DNA from: Couchioplanes azureus
Lineage (GTDB): Bacteria; Actinomycetota; Actinomycetes; Mycobacteriales; Micromonosporaceae
Assembly (NCBI RefSeq): GCF_014648355.1
Contig: NZ_BMQY01000002.1
Span: forward strand, 1 to 64,000
Direction: 5' to 3'
DNA length: 64,000 bases
Shown here: piece by piece, positions 46,622-55,467 of the stretch
Layout of the letters: each line of letters starts with the position of its first letter
Position numbering within the stretch: the stretch's first letter is position 1
Translations under genes and position numbers: made by a program
The notes under the pieces: model-generated
Seen by the model: only the letters and a program-made list of their open reading frames with translations
What the model was told of the DNA's origin: nothing
Databases searched by the model: none

Positions 46622-47470
46622 CTAGGCGAGGCCGCGCAGCCAGTGCCAGTTGCGGACCTCCACCTGGTGCTGCGGTGCCCAGGTAGCCTTCGCCCCGGGC
46701 CAGATGGAGACGGCCTCCGCCTGCAGGCGGGCCGACACGTCGGTCCCCCAGCCGGTCTTCGGCGTCCGGCAGTACGGCACCGGCAGAGCGTTGCCGTCGA
46801 TGGAGAGCTCCACCCGCTGATCGGCCGGGTCCACGACGAAGCGCGCCGTGTGCCATTCGGTGTCCGGCTTCAGGTAGCCGCCCGCGATCCACGCGCCGGT
46901 GCCGTCCTCGCCGTCGGACCAGACCAGGAGCTGCCCGAAGTTCGGCAGCCACGGGTTGAGGACCCACTGGAACGCCGTCCCGTGGTCGACCCGGGTGCCG
47001 AGTCCGTCCCAGACGAAGAGACCGCCCTCCACCGTCTGGGCGTTGAACGCGCCGCCGGCGGTCGCCGGCAGGTACGGCATCCGGAACTGGTAGCTCGCGG
47101 TGTGGCGGCAGCTCATCAGCGAGACGTCACCGTTGAGCGGGTAGTCGTCCGTGAACCGCTTGAAGGACAGCACGTGCGCCATCACGCCGCGGTTCGCGAT
47201 GTTGGCGCGCAGCCGGGAGTAGCGACCGAGGTGCTCGGCCGTGACGTCGGCGGCGTTCACGGGGACCTGGCCGGCGGCGGTGTAGAGCCCGTCGCCGAGG
47301 ATGGTCTCCCAGCCCGACAGGTCGTTGCCGTGGCCGAGAAGGCGCCACGCCCGGTCGGACCGGTTCGCGCTCGCGGGCAGGGTCAGGCCCGCCGAGGCGG
47401 CCGCACCGGCCACGACACTCCCGCCCAGCAGGGACAGGAAGCGGCGACGGTCCAGGGGCGAGGAGTTCAT
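46622..47470 (-). CDS. Tat-exported protein, probable lectin/glucanase-like fold
   Basis: 282 residues from ATG 47470, which has GGAAGGA upstream; a GTG 7 codons earlier is less likely. A twin-arginine signal is clear: DRRRFLSLLGGSVV with an Ala-rich hydrophobic core ending near ASA. The mature part, from WRLLGHGNDLSGWE, is beta-rich with many Trp and Gly, and strands such as EWHTARFVVDPADQRVEL and a final VEVRNWHWL look like a concanavalin A-like sandwich as in LamG, GH16 or DUF1080-type proteins. No catalytic residues can be named. Probably a secreted carbohydrate-interacting protein. Confidence 0.65.
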   Translation of the reverse strand: MNSSPLDRRRFLSLLGGSVVAGAAASAGLTLPASANRSDRAWRLLGHGNDLSGWETILGDGLYTAAGQVPVNAADVTAEHLGRYSRLRANIANRGVMAHVLSFKRFTDDYPLNGDVSLMSCRHTASYQFRMPYLPATAGGAFNAQTVEGGLFVWDGLGTRVDHGTAFQWVLNPWLPNFGQLLVWSDGEDGTGAWIAGGYLKPDTEWHTARFVVDPADQRVELSIDGNALPVPYCRTPKTGWGTDVSARLQAEAVSIWPGAKATWAPQHQVEVRNWHWLRGLA

Positions 47471-47585
47471 CGGCAGTCCTTCCGGTGGCATGTCTACCTG
47501 ATCCAGACTGCCGCCGGTCGTTCAAGACCGGTTCAAGCGCCGGTACGGATCGCCGCAAGCCACGCGGATCCGGCCGGCGCCCGAC

Positions 47586-47612
47586 GTTTGCGACCGCCCC
47601 CGCGCCGGGTAG
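47586..47612 (+). promoter_or_regulatory. Possible stress sigma (SigB/SigF-type) promoter
   Basis: GTTT at 47586-47589 and GGGTAG at 47607-47612, separated by 17 bases, match the GTTT-N(14-17)-GGGTA pattern of actinobacterial general stress sigma factors. It lies ~150 bases upstream of the DUF3618 gene, whose family is often stress related. A weaker copy (GTTT 47647-47650, GGGTTC 47664-47669) follows. Confidence 0.4.
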
Positions 47613-47762
47613 CCAAGATCCACCGACACGTAGGCGTGAATGAACCGTTTGGTCACGTTAGCCGGGTTCGCCGGATGGGCAAGGCTACGGCGCCGTCCGG
47701 TCGCCCAGACCCCCCAGGTGCCGGCCAGCAACGACGGCGTGCCGGCAAGGAGAGGAAGAAGC

Positions 47763-48152
47763 ATGAAGATCAGCGACACCACCGAGAAGGTGACGAGCTC
47801 CCATACCGTTCCCGGAGCTCCGGAGAACGTCCGCGCGCAGATCGAGCACACCCGCGGGGACCTCGGTGACACCGTCACGGGGATCACCGGCGAGGCGAAC
47901 TCCGGTTCGCGTCTTCGCGGTGCTCTGTCGAGCGTGAAGACCAGGACGCTCTCGGGCGCTTCCCGCGTACGGGCATCCGCGCCGCAGCGGGCCCGGCAGG
48001 CACAGCAAGCCGTCCGCAGCCGGCCCGCGCCGGCTACGGCGACGGCCCTGACCGTGGCCGGAGCGGTGGCCGCGGTCCTCATCCGCCGCCGCCGGGCGGC
48101 GAAGGCCCGCGCGGCGCGCAACCGCTGGCTGCCCGGATTCCTGCACCGCTGA
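47763..48152 (+). CDS. DUF3618 domain protein
   Basis: 129 residues. The N-terminal half carries the DUF3618 signature VRAQIEHTRGDLGDTV, an amphipathic helix; a helical, basic linker follows, then a single hydrophobic helix (TATALTVAGAVAAVLI) and a very basic end (RRRRAAKARAARNR). Typical of small membrane-associated proteins of actinobacteria often transcribed with YtxH-like and phage-holin-like stress genes. The role is unknown. ATG 47763 has AGGAGAGGAAG upstream. The YtxH-like gene follows after 48 bases. Confidence 0.85.
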   Translation: MKISDTTEKVTSSHTVPGAPENVRAQIEHTRGDLGDTVTGITGEANSGSRLRGALSSVKTRTLSGASRVRASAPQRARQAQQAVRSRPAPATATALTVAGAVAAVLIRRRRAAKARAARNRWLPGFLHR

Positions 48153-48200
48153 CCCGCCCCCACGCGCACCCGCCATGCCGATCGAGATGAGGAACCGCCG

Positions 48201-48485
48201 ATGAAGACGATGAAGTTCGCTGTTGGCCTTGCCGCCGGGTACGTGCTGGGCAGCCGCGCCGGCCGCGAGACGTACGAACGGATCGTCGCGAACGCCCGCA
48301 AGCTGACCGGTCAGCCCCCGGCGATCGAGGAGCGCCCGGCTACCGGCCGGCTGATGAGCTCGGACCCGCCGCCGGCCGCCGGCGGTGGGCCGGCCCCGGC
48401 CGCCCGCCCCGGCGGTCAGCGCCGCAAGGCCCGGTCCGCCGCGGTGACGGCATCCAGCGATGCCGCTGCCGCCGAGCTGATCTGA
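48201..48485 (+). CDS. Small YtxH-like membrane protein
   Basis: 94 residues. Starts MKTMKFAVGLAAGYVLGSRA, a short hydrophobic helix with the glycine pattern and AGRETYERI of the YtxH/gas-vesicle-related small stress proteins, followed by a disordered, Pro/Ala-rich tail. GAGGAA lies before the ATG. Likely cotranscribed with the DUF3618 gene, and ends before a perfect 16-bp hairpin. Function unknown. Confidence 0.75.
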   Translation: MKTMKFAVGLAAGYVLGSRAGRETYERIVANARKLTGQPPAIEERPATGRLMSSDPPPAAGGGPAPAARPGGQRRKARSAAVTASSDAAAAELI

Positions 48486-48795
48486 GCGCGCGTCGCCACA
48501 TCGGCAGTGTGCCCGGCAGGGCCGGCACGGGTTCTTCCCGTGCCGGCCCTGCGCCATTCCGGGTGACGAGCAGGTTCTTTCCTATGGTCAGACTGTTTAC
48601 GGCCCTGGCCCAGGGGCACCAGTCCCCCGTCGGCACCAGCACCGGCACTCCTGCCCGGCGGACGCGTAGCGCTGGAACGCGGTCCGGCCGGGACGCAGAC
48701 CCCGCACAGCTGTCCCGGCGCGGGCACCGCCCGCGGCCGTGTGGCGCGCATTCGGTCGCAGCAGCCCGATGATCCCCCGACGAAAGGCGATCCTC
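48486..48795. other. Intergenic region with terminator, before the decayed PRC-barrel gene
   Basis: Around 310 bases. The first part holds the hairpin at 48516-48552; the rest shows no gene. A GTTTAC at about 48594 is a weak promoter candidate for the downstream gene. Confidence 0.4.
48516..48552 (+). terminator. Strong hairpin terminator
   Basis: Perfect 16-bp stem (arms 48516-48531 and 48537-48552) with loop TTCTT, about 30 bases downstream of the YtxH-like gene stop. Confidence 0.85.
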
Positions 48796-49220
48796 ATGAT
48801 CACTCGCGAGAACCTCGACCGGCTCGACGGCATCGACGTGTACGGCGTCGACGGCTCGAAGATCGGCTCCGCCGGCCAGGTCTACCTCGACGCGCAGACC
48901 GGCGCCCCCGAGTGGGTGACCGTCCGCGCCGCGAGGAACTACGGATCGAGCGCGAGCCCGTCCCCGATCACCAGCGCGGCATGGTCGAGGACCCGGACGT
49001 CTTCGGGGCACCGGGACAGTTCGACGGCCCGGACGGCGGCGTCGTCTTCGAGGTCACCCTGCACGAGGAGAGGCCGCTGGTGACCACCGAGATCGTTCCG
49101 GTGGAACGGGTCCGGCTGACCAAGCTCGTGCGCAACGACCAGCACGTCCTCACCGGGCAGGTCCGCAAGGAGCGCATCGACGCCGAGCTGACCGGCGAGC
49201 GGCCCACGCCCCTGCAGTAG
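48796..49220 (+). pseudogene. PRC-barrel/DUF2382 gene broken by internal deletion and frame change
   Basis: The frame from ATG 48796 (AAAGG upstream) opens with a PRC-barrel: LDRLDGIDVYGVDGSKIGSA, QVYLDAQTGAPEWVTVRA, then degrades into Ser/Arg-rich sequence and stops at 49083. The neighbouring frame, which runs to 49220, carries the tail expected of such proteins: EELRIEREPVPDHQRG, FEVTLHEERPLVTTE, VERVRL, LTGQVRKERID. The switch falls near 48935, and the rest of the barrel and linker is missing, so the gene seems to have lost an internal segment with a net frame change. PRC-barrel plus DUF2382 proteins are usually stress induced. A sequencing error alone would not restore full length. Confidence 0.75.
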
Positions 49221-49225
49221 CCCGC

Positions 49226-51943
49226 TCAGCGGCGCAGAATCGCCGTCGGGCCCACCGCCAGGTACGGCGTGCCGGCCGCCGGGGTGAAGCCCAGCGTGTA
49301 CGTGCCCGGGTCGGCCCGCCCGTCGCCGGTGACGTCGGCGGCCGCCGGCAGCTTCACCACCACGCTGGTGTCGCTGACGACGACCACGCCGGACGGCGCG
49401 GCGTTCAGCGCGGTCCGGTCCGCCACGCGGGGCAGCGGCACGGTCGCCGGCCCGGTGAGCTGCCAGCCGGTGGTGTCGCGCAGGCCGATGCCGGTGACCG
49501 TCACCAGGCCGCCGGTCAGCGCCACCGTGCTGGGCCGCAGCGAGGTGACGCCGGCGGCGTACCGGCCGGGCGCCTCGACCGGCGCGGCGGCCACGCCGCC
49601 GCGGGACAGCACCACCACGGGCCGGGTGCCGGGTGCGCCGGCCGGCGCGAGCACCCGCAGCGTCGAGGCGTCCAGCCAGGTGACGCCCGTGGACCGGCCG
49701 TTGACGGACACCGTGATCCCGGCCGCCCGGAAGGCGGCGAGGTCGGCGCCGAAGCCGGTGCCGGTCAGCGTCAGCGGGTCGCCGCCGCGGGCCCGCAGTT
49801 CCGCCGCGGAGGCCACCGTGGGCGGCGGCACGCAGCCGAAGCCGGGCGAGGTGGCGGTCACGCGGTTCAGGGCGTACCGCGTGGCGGTGGGCGCGACGTC
49901 GCACCGCACGCCCCAGGCGCCGAAGCTGCCGCTGTTGCCGGTCAGGGTCAGCCGGTCCACCGCGGTGTGCAGCCGGATCAGGCTGGCCGGTGCGAGCCGG
50001 GCGGTGCGGCCGTTGACCACCACGTTGCCGGTGACCGTCAGGTCGGACAGCGGCCCGTTGTCCACGTCGATGCCGGCGTAGGCGCTGCCCGTGCCGGTGA
50101 TCGAGTTGCCGGAGACGGTGACCCGGGAGGCGTACACCGAGATGCCGGCGAACATGTCGGCGGTGTCGATCGAGCGGGGCCGCACGACGTACGGGTTGTT
50201 GCCGAGAAACCCGTTGGTGATCTTGTTCGAGACCACCTGTACCCCCGGCACCTGCACCTTCACCGCGCGCTTGGCGCATCCGGTGAACGTGTTCCCGGTG
50301 ATCAGCGTGTGGGCGTCCGGCTCCACGGTGGCGCCGTTGCCCTGCACCACCAGGCAGTCGCCGTCGTCCTTGGGACCGACGTTGCGGATCGTGGATCCGC
50401 GCACCGTCACGTTGCGCGGGATGGTCTGCCCGGGGCCGGAGGAGATCAGCACCCCGCGGGCGACCGGGTAGTCCCACGCACCCGGCGGACCCGGCGGCAC
50501 CGGCGGCGAGACGGTGTCCAGGCTGCCGGAGGCGTCGTCGATGCGCACCTCGTCGTGGTAGATCACCCTGGTGGTGGTGTCGGACGGGTTGCGCTGCGAC
50601 CAGTCCCACTTGTAGATGCCGAACTTCAGGTACGGCGGCACCGCGTCGTTGACCGTGTTCGGCCCGACCGTGCGGTAGACCAGCTGCCGGTTCTTGTAGA
50701 CCTCGAGCAGCGGCTTCTGCGCCGTCGACCAGCCCCAGCGGATGTGGAACGCCCAGTCGGTCCACTTGCCCTTGTCCGCCGCGTAGTCGCCGAGGATCTT
50801 CTCCTCCTGCTGGCGCGGCTTCGCGTGGTACATCTTGCTGTTGTCGGTGCACGGATCCGCGTCCCACCAGCGGTGCAGCTGCCACTGGCCGTTCTTGGTC
50901 AGCAGCGCCAGCGGCGGCGAGATGGTGGCGGTGGCCTCGCAGGCGTCCGGGCTGTTGTGCCACTGCACCACGGCCTCGGCCGAGCGGTCCACGGCGTAGT
51001 CCTCGGGGCCGCCCGCGGGCAGCAGGACGCTCACGCCGTACCAGCGCTCCACGAACGAGCTGTCGGCACGGCGGGTGAGCTCGGAGCGGCTGCCGCCGTA
51101 GATCGCCGGGTCGGTGGCGTGCAGCTCGCTGCGCCAGGCGTGGCTGCCGGCGCGCACCGGCGAGGTCACCAGCGACCGGGACCGCTGGTGGACCGGGTCG
51201 ACCTGGCCGGCGTCGACCGGCGGCTGGTAGCCGGCCGGGGCGTCGTAGGCGTTGTGCCGCCACCAGCCGTTGGTGGCCACCGGGATGCTGTCGGTGTCGA
51301 ACGCGGCGGTGGTCGTCACGTTGGGGCTGGAGCTGCCGACGGCGCGGACGCCGTCGACGACGACCCGGTCGAGCAGCACGTTGCTGGTGTTGCCGGCGAC
51401 GTGGATGCCGGCGACCGTCTGCCGGGCGTTCGCGGCGAAGCCGTTCGCCGCCGGGTCGCGCGGGGTGGCGACGGCCTTGACCGTGACGCTGGTCAGCTTC
51501 ACGTCGGTGGCGCCGGCCGCCACGGTGATGCCGCGCACCACGCGGTCGCGCCCGTCGACGGTCAGCGAGCTGACCGTCGCGCCGCGGGCCACGCTGAGCA
51601 GGTTGAAGCCATGGTCGGCGGCGGCGAGCACCGCGCCGGAACCGGTGAGGGTGGTGCCGGCGCCCACGGTCAGCCGGTCGGGCAGGACCTCGTAGGTGCC
51701 GGCGGCGACGCGGACCACGCCGTTGCCCGCGTCGGCCGCGGCCCGCAGGGCGCCGGCGAACGCGGCCGTGTCGTCGCGGCCGTCCGAGGGGAGCGCCCCG
51801 TAGGTGGCGGGGCTGAAGACCGGGGGCGTGGTGGCTGCCGCGGCCGGCACGGCCGCCCCGGCGAGCGCCACCGTGACGGCGGCGGGCACCGCCAGGCTCC
51901 GGTGCGGCCGCGGGCGCCGGGTCGTGCTGTGTGCGGCCTTCAT
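49226..51943 (-). CDS. Secreted beta-helix protein with inserted heparin-lyase-I-like domain
   Basis: 905 residues from ATG 51943 with GGAGGAGG upstream. Sec signal to about residue 38. A right-handed beta-helix starts at FSPATYGALPSDGRDD (Pectate_lyase_3 type) and runs to ~205; then comes a concanavalin-like polysaccharide lyase domain (~210-450) with SELTRRADSSF, ERWYGVSVLLP, AVVQWHNSP, GKWTDWAFHIRWGWS, VYKNRQLVYRT and YLKFGIYKWDWS; the helix then resumes (~480-690) with NNG-type coils, and ends in IPT/TIG-like domains (~700-905). Probably binds and cleaves acidic polysaccharides outside the cell; substrate unknown. Confidence 0.85.
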   Translation of the reverse strand: MKAAHSTTRRPRPHRSLAVPAAVTVALAGAAVPAAAATTPPVFSPATYGALPSDGRDDTAAFAGALRAAADAGNGVVRVAAGTYEVLPDRLTVGAGTTLTGSGAVLAAADHGFNLLSVARGATVSSLTVDGRDRVVRGITVAAGATDVKLTSVTVKAVATPRDPAANGFAANARQTVAGIHVAGNTSNVLLDRVVVDGVRAVGSSSPNVTTTAAFDTDSIPVATNGWWRHNAYDAPAGYQPPVDAGQVDPVHQRSRSLVTSPVRAGSHAWRSELHATDPAIYGGSRSELTRRADSSFVERWYGVSVLLPAGGPEDYAVDRSAEAVVQWHNSPDACEATATISPPLALLTKNGQWQLHRWWDADPCTDNSKMYHAKPRQQEEKILGDYAADKGKWTDWAFHIRWGWSTAQKPLLEVYKNRQLVYRTVGPNTVNDAVPPYLKFGIYKWDWSQRNPSDTTTRVIYHDEVRIDDASGSLDTVSPPVPPGPPGAWDYPVARGVLISSGPGQTIPRNVTVRGSTIRNVGPKDDGDCLVVQGNGATVEPDAHTLITGNTFTGCAKRAVKVQVPGVQVVSNKITNGFLGNNPYVVRPRSIDTADMFAGISVYASRVTVSGNSITGTGSAYAGIDVDNGPLSDLTVTGNVVVNGRTARLAPASLIRLHTAVDRLTLTGNSGSFGAWGVRCDVAPTATRYALNRVTATSPGFGCVPPPTVASAAELRARGGDPLTLTGTGFGADLAAFRAAGITVSVNGRSTGVTWLDASTLRVLAPAGAPGTRPVVVLSRGGVAAAPVEAPGRYAAGVTSLRPSTVALTGGLVTVTGIGLRDTTGWQLTGPATVPLPRVADRTALNAAPSGVVVVSDTSVVVKLPAAADVTGDGRADPGTYTLGFTPAAGTPYLAVGPTAILRR

Positions 51944-52050
51944 GGGTCCTCCTCCGGATCTCCGCGGGGCCCCATCGTCCGGCGGCACGGTGACCTGAGG
52001 GTTGTCGGCGACGCACTCTCCGGCGACCCGGCCGTCGCGCCCCGGGACGG

Positions 52051-54006
52051 TCAGAGATAGGCTCGCGACGGCTCGGTACCGGCGTCCGACGGCGACCTCG
52101 GCGGGTTCTTCCTCCGCTCCCGAAGCTTCCGGACGAACAGGCGTACTGCCGTGACGGCGGCGGCGATCCCGCCCGCGCCGCCGAGCGCGGCGACCATGGC
52201 CACGGTGGCGGTGCCACCCTGCAACAACCGGTCCGTGAGGGACACGGACGGCCCCCCGCGGGTGGACAAGGACGAATAGCTCCCGTACCCGTCGACCTCG
52301 CGGCCGTCCACAGTGCCGGAGAGTTCCACCGTTGCGAGGATGGTCACCGGGTCGTTGCTGACGGGTTGCAACGACAGGTCACGGCGTTCGTCGATCCCGT
52401 CGGCGAGTCGCACCTTCATGGTCGTACAGCTCTCGTCCGCCGTCGCACCGCCGGTGGCCCTGAGGCAGATCTCGAGGGTGCCGTCCGGCGCCAGTCCCGC
52501 CGGCAACGGGGGCGCGACCGCGGCGACGTCGACGGCGAGGCTCGACGGGCGTCCACGGCGGAGCTTCCCGACGTCGCCGGCCGCCCGTACCCGCGCGCTC
52601 CTGGCCACGGCGTACAGCCAACTCGCACCGGCCTGCTCCCGCCGGCTCCCGCCGACCTCCACCAGGTGACTCACCGGCGCGGCCTCCGGGCCGCCCGCGC
52701 GCGTGACGACGGCGGTGAAGCCGAGCGGCCCCGGCTTCTCGGCCGACACCTGCCAGGTGAACGACACCTTCCTCGCGGAAGCCGCCAGCTCGCGCCGGAT
52801 GACGCCCGAGGGTGCGTGGGACGCGGCTCCGCCCGGCACGGACTCGAGCTTCGCCTCCAGCACGCACCCCGCACCGGCCCGGCCCGCCGCCAGGCTGCCC
52901 GCCAGTTCGAGGGTGAACGGCTCACCCGCGTACGCATGCGACTCCACGAACCGCATTCCCCACACGCCGCAGCGACCGAGGTCCTGCCGAGGCGGCGGGC
53001 CGGAAGACGGCTGCGGCGCGCTGGGCCGAAAAGCGACGGAGGGACCGCTGGAGGTCCTCGCCACCATGCCCGGGAGCAGCCACAATGCCAGGAACAGGAC
53101 AGCGGCGAGCACCAGCCACAGCCGGACAGTGCTCTCGACCAGTCCACGAGGGCGCGGGAACGCGTGTCGTTCGAGCCGTCCCGGTGGGACGCCACGCGCG
53201 ACTCTGCGGAGTGCTCTCTCGGCTTCGACGGCGCTCAGCCGGTCGCCCGGCGCGCGCCGCAGCAGCCCGGCGAGGACGGGGGTCAGGTCGGCGGCGAGCC
53301 GGGGCGGAGCGGGCGGCTCGGTGGCCAGCGCCACCAGGGTGGCCATCGCGCTCTCCCGCGCGTGCGGCGGACGTCCCTCCACCGCCGCGTAGAGGGTGGC
53401 GCCGAGCGCCCACAGGTCGGATTCCACGGTGGCCACACCGTCGCGGGCGCGCTCCGGGGAGACGAACGGCACAGAGCCGATGAAGAGGCCCCGACCCGAG
53501 CCGGGCGCGTCCTCCAGGAACGACACGGTCAGCCCGAAGATCGTCAGGACCCGCCCGCCCTCGCCGAGCAGCACGTGGTGCGGGCTCAGATCCCCGTGCC
53601 GCAAGCCGATCCGGTGCGCGGCCGCCAGCGCGCCCAGCACCTCCACGCCGATCCGGGCGGCGTCGGCCGGGGCCAACGGGCCGTCCTCCACGATCACCCG
53701 GTGCAGGGAGCGGGGCGGGACGACATCCGTCACGATCCAGGGCCGGCCCCGGACCTGGATCACGTCGTGGATCCGTAACGCAGCCGGGTGGTCGAGCCGG
53801 CCGGCGCTGCGGGCCGCCCAGGCCGTGCGGTCGCCGAGGCGGCCCTTGTCCTCGTCGCTCAGCCACCCGGGCGCGACGAGCTCCCAGATGGCCACCTCAC
53901 GGCCGGCCACCAGGTCTCGGGCCCGCCAGCCGCGGCACATACCCACCGTGCCGGTCCGCTCGAGGAGACGGTACCGACTCGCGATGAACTCCCCCCGCGC
54001 GGCCAT
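52051..54006 (-). CDS. Membrane serine/threonine pseudokinase with extracellular domain
   Basis: 651 residues. ATG 54006 gives an N-terminal kinase fold (~10-265), a transmembrane helix (~295-318), an extracellular beta-rich domain (~350-590) and a second helix near 605-630 with a basic tail. The kinase domain has lost its catalytic residues: the ATP Lys is Trp41 (VAIWEL), the HRD loop is HGD (137-139) with the Asn position His144, and DFG is IFG (156-158). The glycine loop is also degenerate. Structural features such as SVPFVSPERARDG and SDLWALGATLYA remain, so it should fold but not phosphorylate, perhaps acting as a scaffold or ATP-sensing partner of another protein. Confidence 0.85.
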   Translation of the reverse strand: MAARGEFIASRYRLLERTGTVGMCRGWRARDLVAGREVAIWELVAPGWLSDEDKGRLGDRTAWAARSAGRLDHPAALRIHDVIQVRGRPWIVTDVVPPRSLHRVIVEDGPLAPADAARIGVEVLGALAAAHRIGLRHGDLSPHHVLLGEGGRVLTIFGLTVSFLEDAPGSGRGLFIGSVPFVSPERARDGVATVESDLWALGATLYAAVEGRPPHARESAMATLVALATEPPAPPRLAADLTPVLAGLLRRAPGDRLSAVEAERALRRVARGVPPGRLERHAFPRPRGLVESTVRLWLVLAAVLFLALWLLPGMVARTSSGPSVAFRPSAPQPSSGPPPRQDLGRCGVWGMRFVESHAYAGEPFTLELAGSLAAGRAGAGCVLEAKLESVPGGAASHAPSGVIRRELAASARKVSFTWQVSAEKPGPLGFTAVVTRAGGPEAAPVSHLVEVGGSRREQAGASWLYAVARSARVRAAGDVGKLRRGRPSSLAVDVAAVAPPLPAGLAPDGTLEICLRATGGATADESCTTMKVRLADGIDERRDLSLQPVSNDPVTILATVELSGTVDGREVDGYGSYSSLSTRGGPSVSLTDRLLQGGTATVAMVAALGGAGGIAAAVTAVRLFVRKLRERRKNPPRSPSDAGTEPSRAYL

Positions 54007-54158
54007 GGGCTGAATGCCACCACTTCTCCAGCGGTCGCCATGCGACCTTCCGTATCGCCTCCCACCAGAATGGCCGCCGTTCGGGCCTCTTGTCCCGCCG
54101 CGGCCGGGAAGGAGAGTCGACTGTCGGGTGGTTGACACCTGACGTGGCAGTACGGCAA

Positions 54159-54193
54159 GCAGCCGCCCGGCGGCTACGACGCTGGGCGGCTGC
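54159..54193 (-). terminator. Hairpin after the M43 protease gene
   Basis: Perfect 10-bp stem, arms 54159-54168 and 54184-54193, with a 15-base loop, 20 bases past the stop codon of the metalloprotease on the minus strand. Confidence 0.6.
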
Positions 54194-54212
54194 GGTGCCG
54201 TCGGCAGGAGGG

Positions 54213-55148
54213 TCAGGCGCCGCCGGAGCGGAAGGCGACCCAGGCGTCGCTCATCCGGTCGGCCTGGCCGGCGGTGAACAGGTTCATGCACGAGTCCTGC
54301 GAGTAGTCCATGAAGTTGTGGATCGGGTCGGCTCCCGGCGCGGCGCACGAGTCGGCGCCCACCGGGCAGTCGAACTGCGGGATCGCCTCCGGCGCGGTGT
54401 CGGCCACGAAGTCGCCCGAGGCGGCGCAGCCGTGCGCGAAGGTGTGTTCCAGCATCAGCCAGTGACCGACCTCGTGGGTCAGGGTGTCGCCCTCGGCGTA
54501 CTTGCCGGCCGTCCCGCCCGGCATCGACTCGTCGAGCAGGACCACGCCGTCGAGGTAGTCACGGCCGTTGTTGTAGCCCTTGGGGAAGTACGCCCACCCG
54601 AGCAGTCCGTCGCCGATGTTGGCCGCGTACACGTTCAGCGTCCGCGCGTCCCCGGTGTAGAGAGCCTTCTTCATGTCCCGCTCGTTCCTGCCCGGCACGA
54701 CGGTGTACCACGCCGGGTTCACCGTCCACGTGGTGCGGGTCAGCGAGAACCGGAACGGGGTGTCGGCGGCGCCCGGTGCGGTGCGTCCGGTGTACGAGTC
54801 GTTCAGGACCGTCATCTGCGCCGCGATCATCGAGTTCCAGCGGTTCTTGTCGGCGGCGGTGAACGGGCGGTCGGAGACCATGTGGAAGACCGTGGGAATG
54901 GTGACGGTGCCGTTCGGCAGCCGGGGTGCGTCCTTGATGACCCCGTAGGCGTTGGCCTCGTTCTTCGGGTACAGCGCGGGTTCCTGTGCCGTCGCCCCGG
55001 CACGTACGCGGGCCACGCTGTCCGCGGCGCAGGCCGCGACGCCGGGGGACGCCGCCGCGTACGCCAGCCCGGGCGGGCCACCGGTCGCCACGACGGACGC
55101 GGTCGCGACGGTCAGGAGGGCCAGCCGCCGCCTCCATGATGTGGGCAT
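54213..55148 (-). CDS. Secreted M43 (pappalysin-type) zinc metalloprotease
   Basis: 311 residues from ATG 55148, with GGGAAGG upstream; longer in-frame starts run into sequence of poor quality. Sec signal peptide to about residue 36 (RRRLALLTVATASVV, then Ala-rich). The active site HEVGHWLMLEH gives zinc ligands His225, His229, His235 and catalytic Glu226, followed by a Met turn in NFMDYSQDSCM. This matches cytophagalysin and pappalysin M43 peptidases. The many Cys residues suggest disulphides in the mature extracellular enzyme. Substrate unknown. Confidence 0.9.
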   Translation of the reverse strand: MPTSWRRRLALLTVATASVVATGGPPGLAYAAASPGVAACAADSVARVRAGATAQEPALYPKNEANAYGVIKDAPRLPNGTVTIPTVFHMVSDRPFTAADKNRWNSMIAAQMTVLNDSYTGRTAPGAADTPFRFSLTRTTWTVNPAWYTVVPGRNERDMKKALYTGDARTLNVYAANIGDGLLGWAYFPKGYNNGRDYLDGVVLLDESMPGGTAGKYAEGDTLTHEVGHWLMLEHTFAHGCAASGDFVADTAPEAIPQFDCPVGADSCAAPGADPIHNFMDYSQDSCMNLFTAGQADRMSDAWVAFRSGGA

Positions 55149-55467
55149 CGTTGTGTACCTTCCCTCGAGCTGAACCGGCCGGACGGCGTCACCGCGACAG
55201 GGATGCGTACCGGTGTCGCACCGTGATGGCCGGGCCGGCGACCACGAACAGACCGTAGGCGTGATCCAGATCTCCCCACGGGGGCGCTCCGGGCAGAGTG
55301 CGACGCCTTTCAGCTGCGGAGACTCGTACGATCGGTCGGCCAGCGATCGGCCGGACGGACAACGGCCGCGCCGGGTGTGCCCGGTTCCCGATAGTGCGAT
55401 CACGGACGGCCTCCGGCGCTCATAGCCTGAACCTTCCGATCACGACGCGCACCCCGGGGTGGTCCGC
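55149..55467. other. Divergent intergenic region
   Basis: About 319 bases between the divergent M43 protease and the 1350-residue gene. It contains a direct repeat of CGATCGG near 55330-55355 but no convincing operator, promoter or hairpin. Two promoters must lie here. Confidence 0.4.

Noticed and set aside
54007..54348. Longer N-terminus for the pseudokinase from 54348
   Set aside because: The extension is Arg, Gly and Pro rich, crosses a terminator hairpin and overlaps the M43 gene; the kinase fold starts just after ATG 54006.
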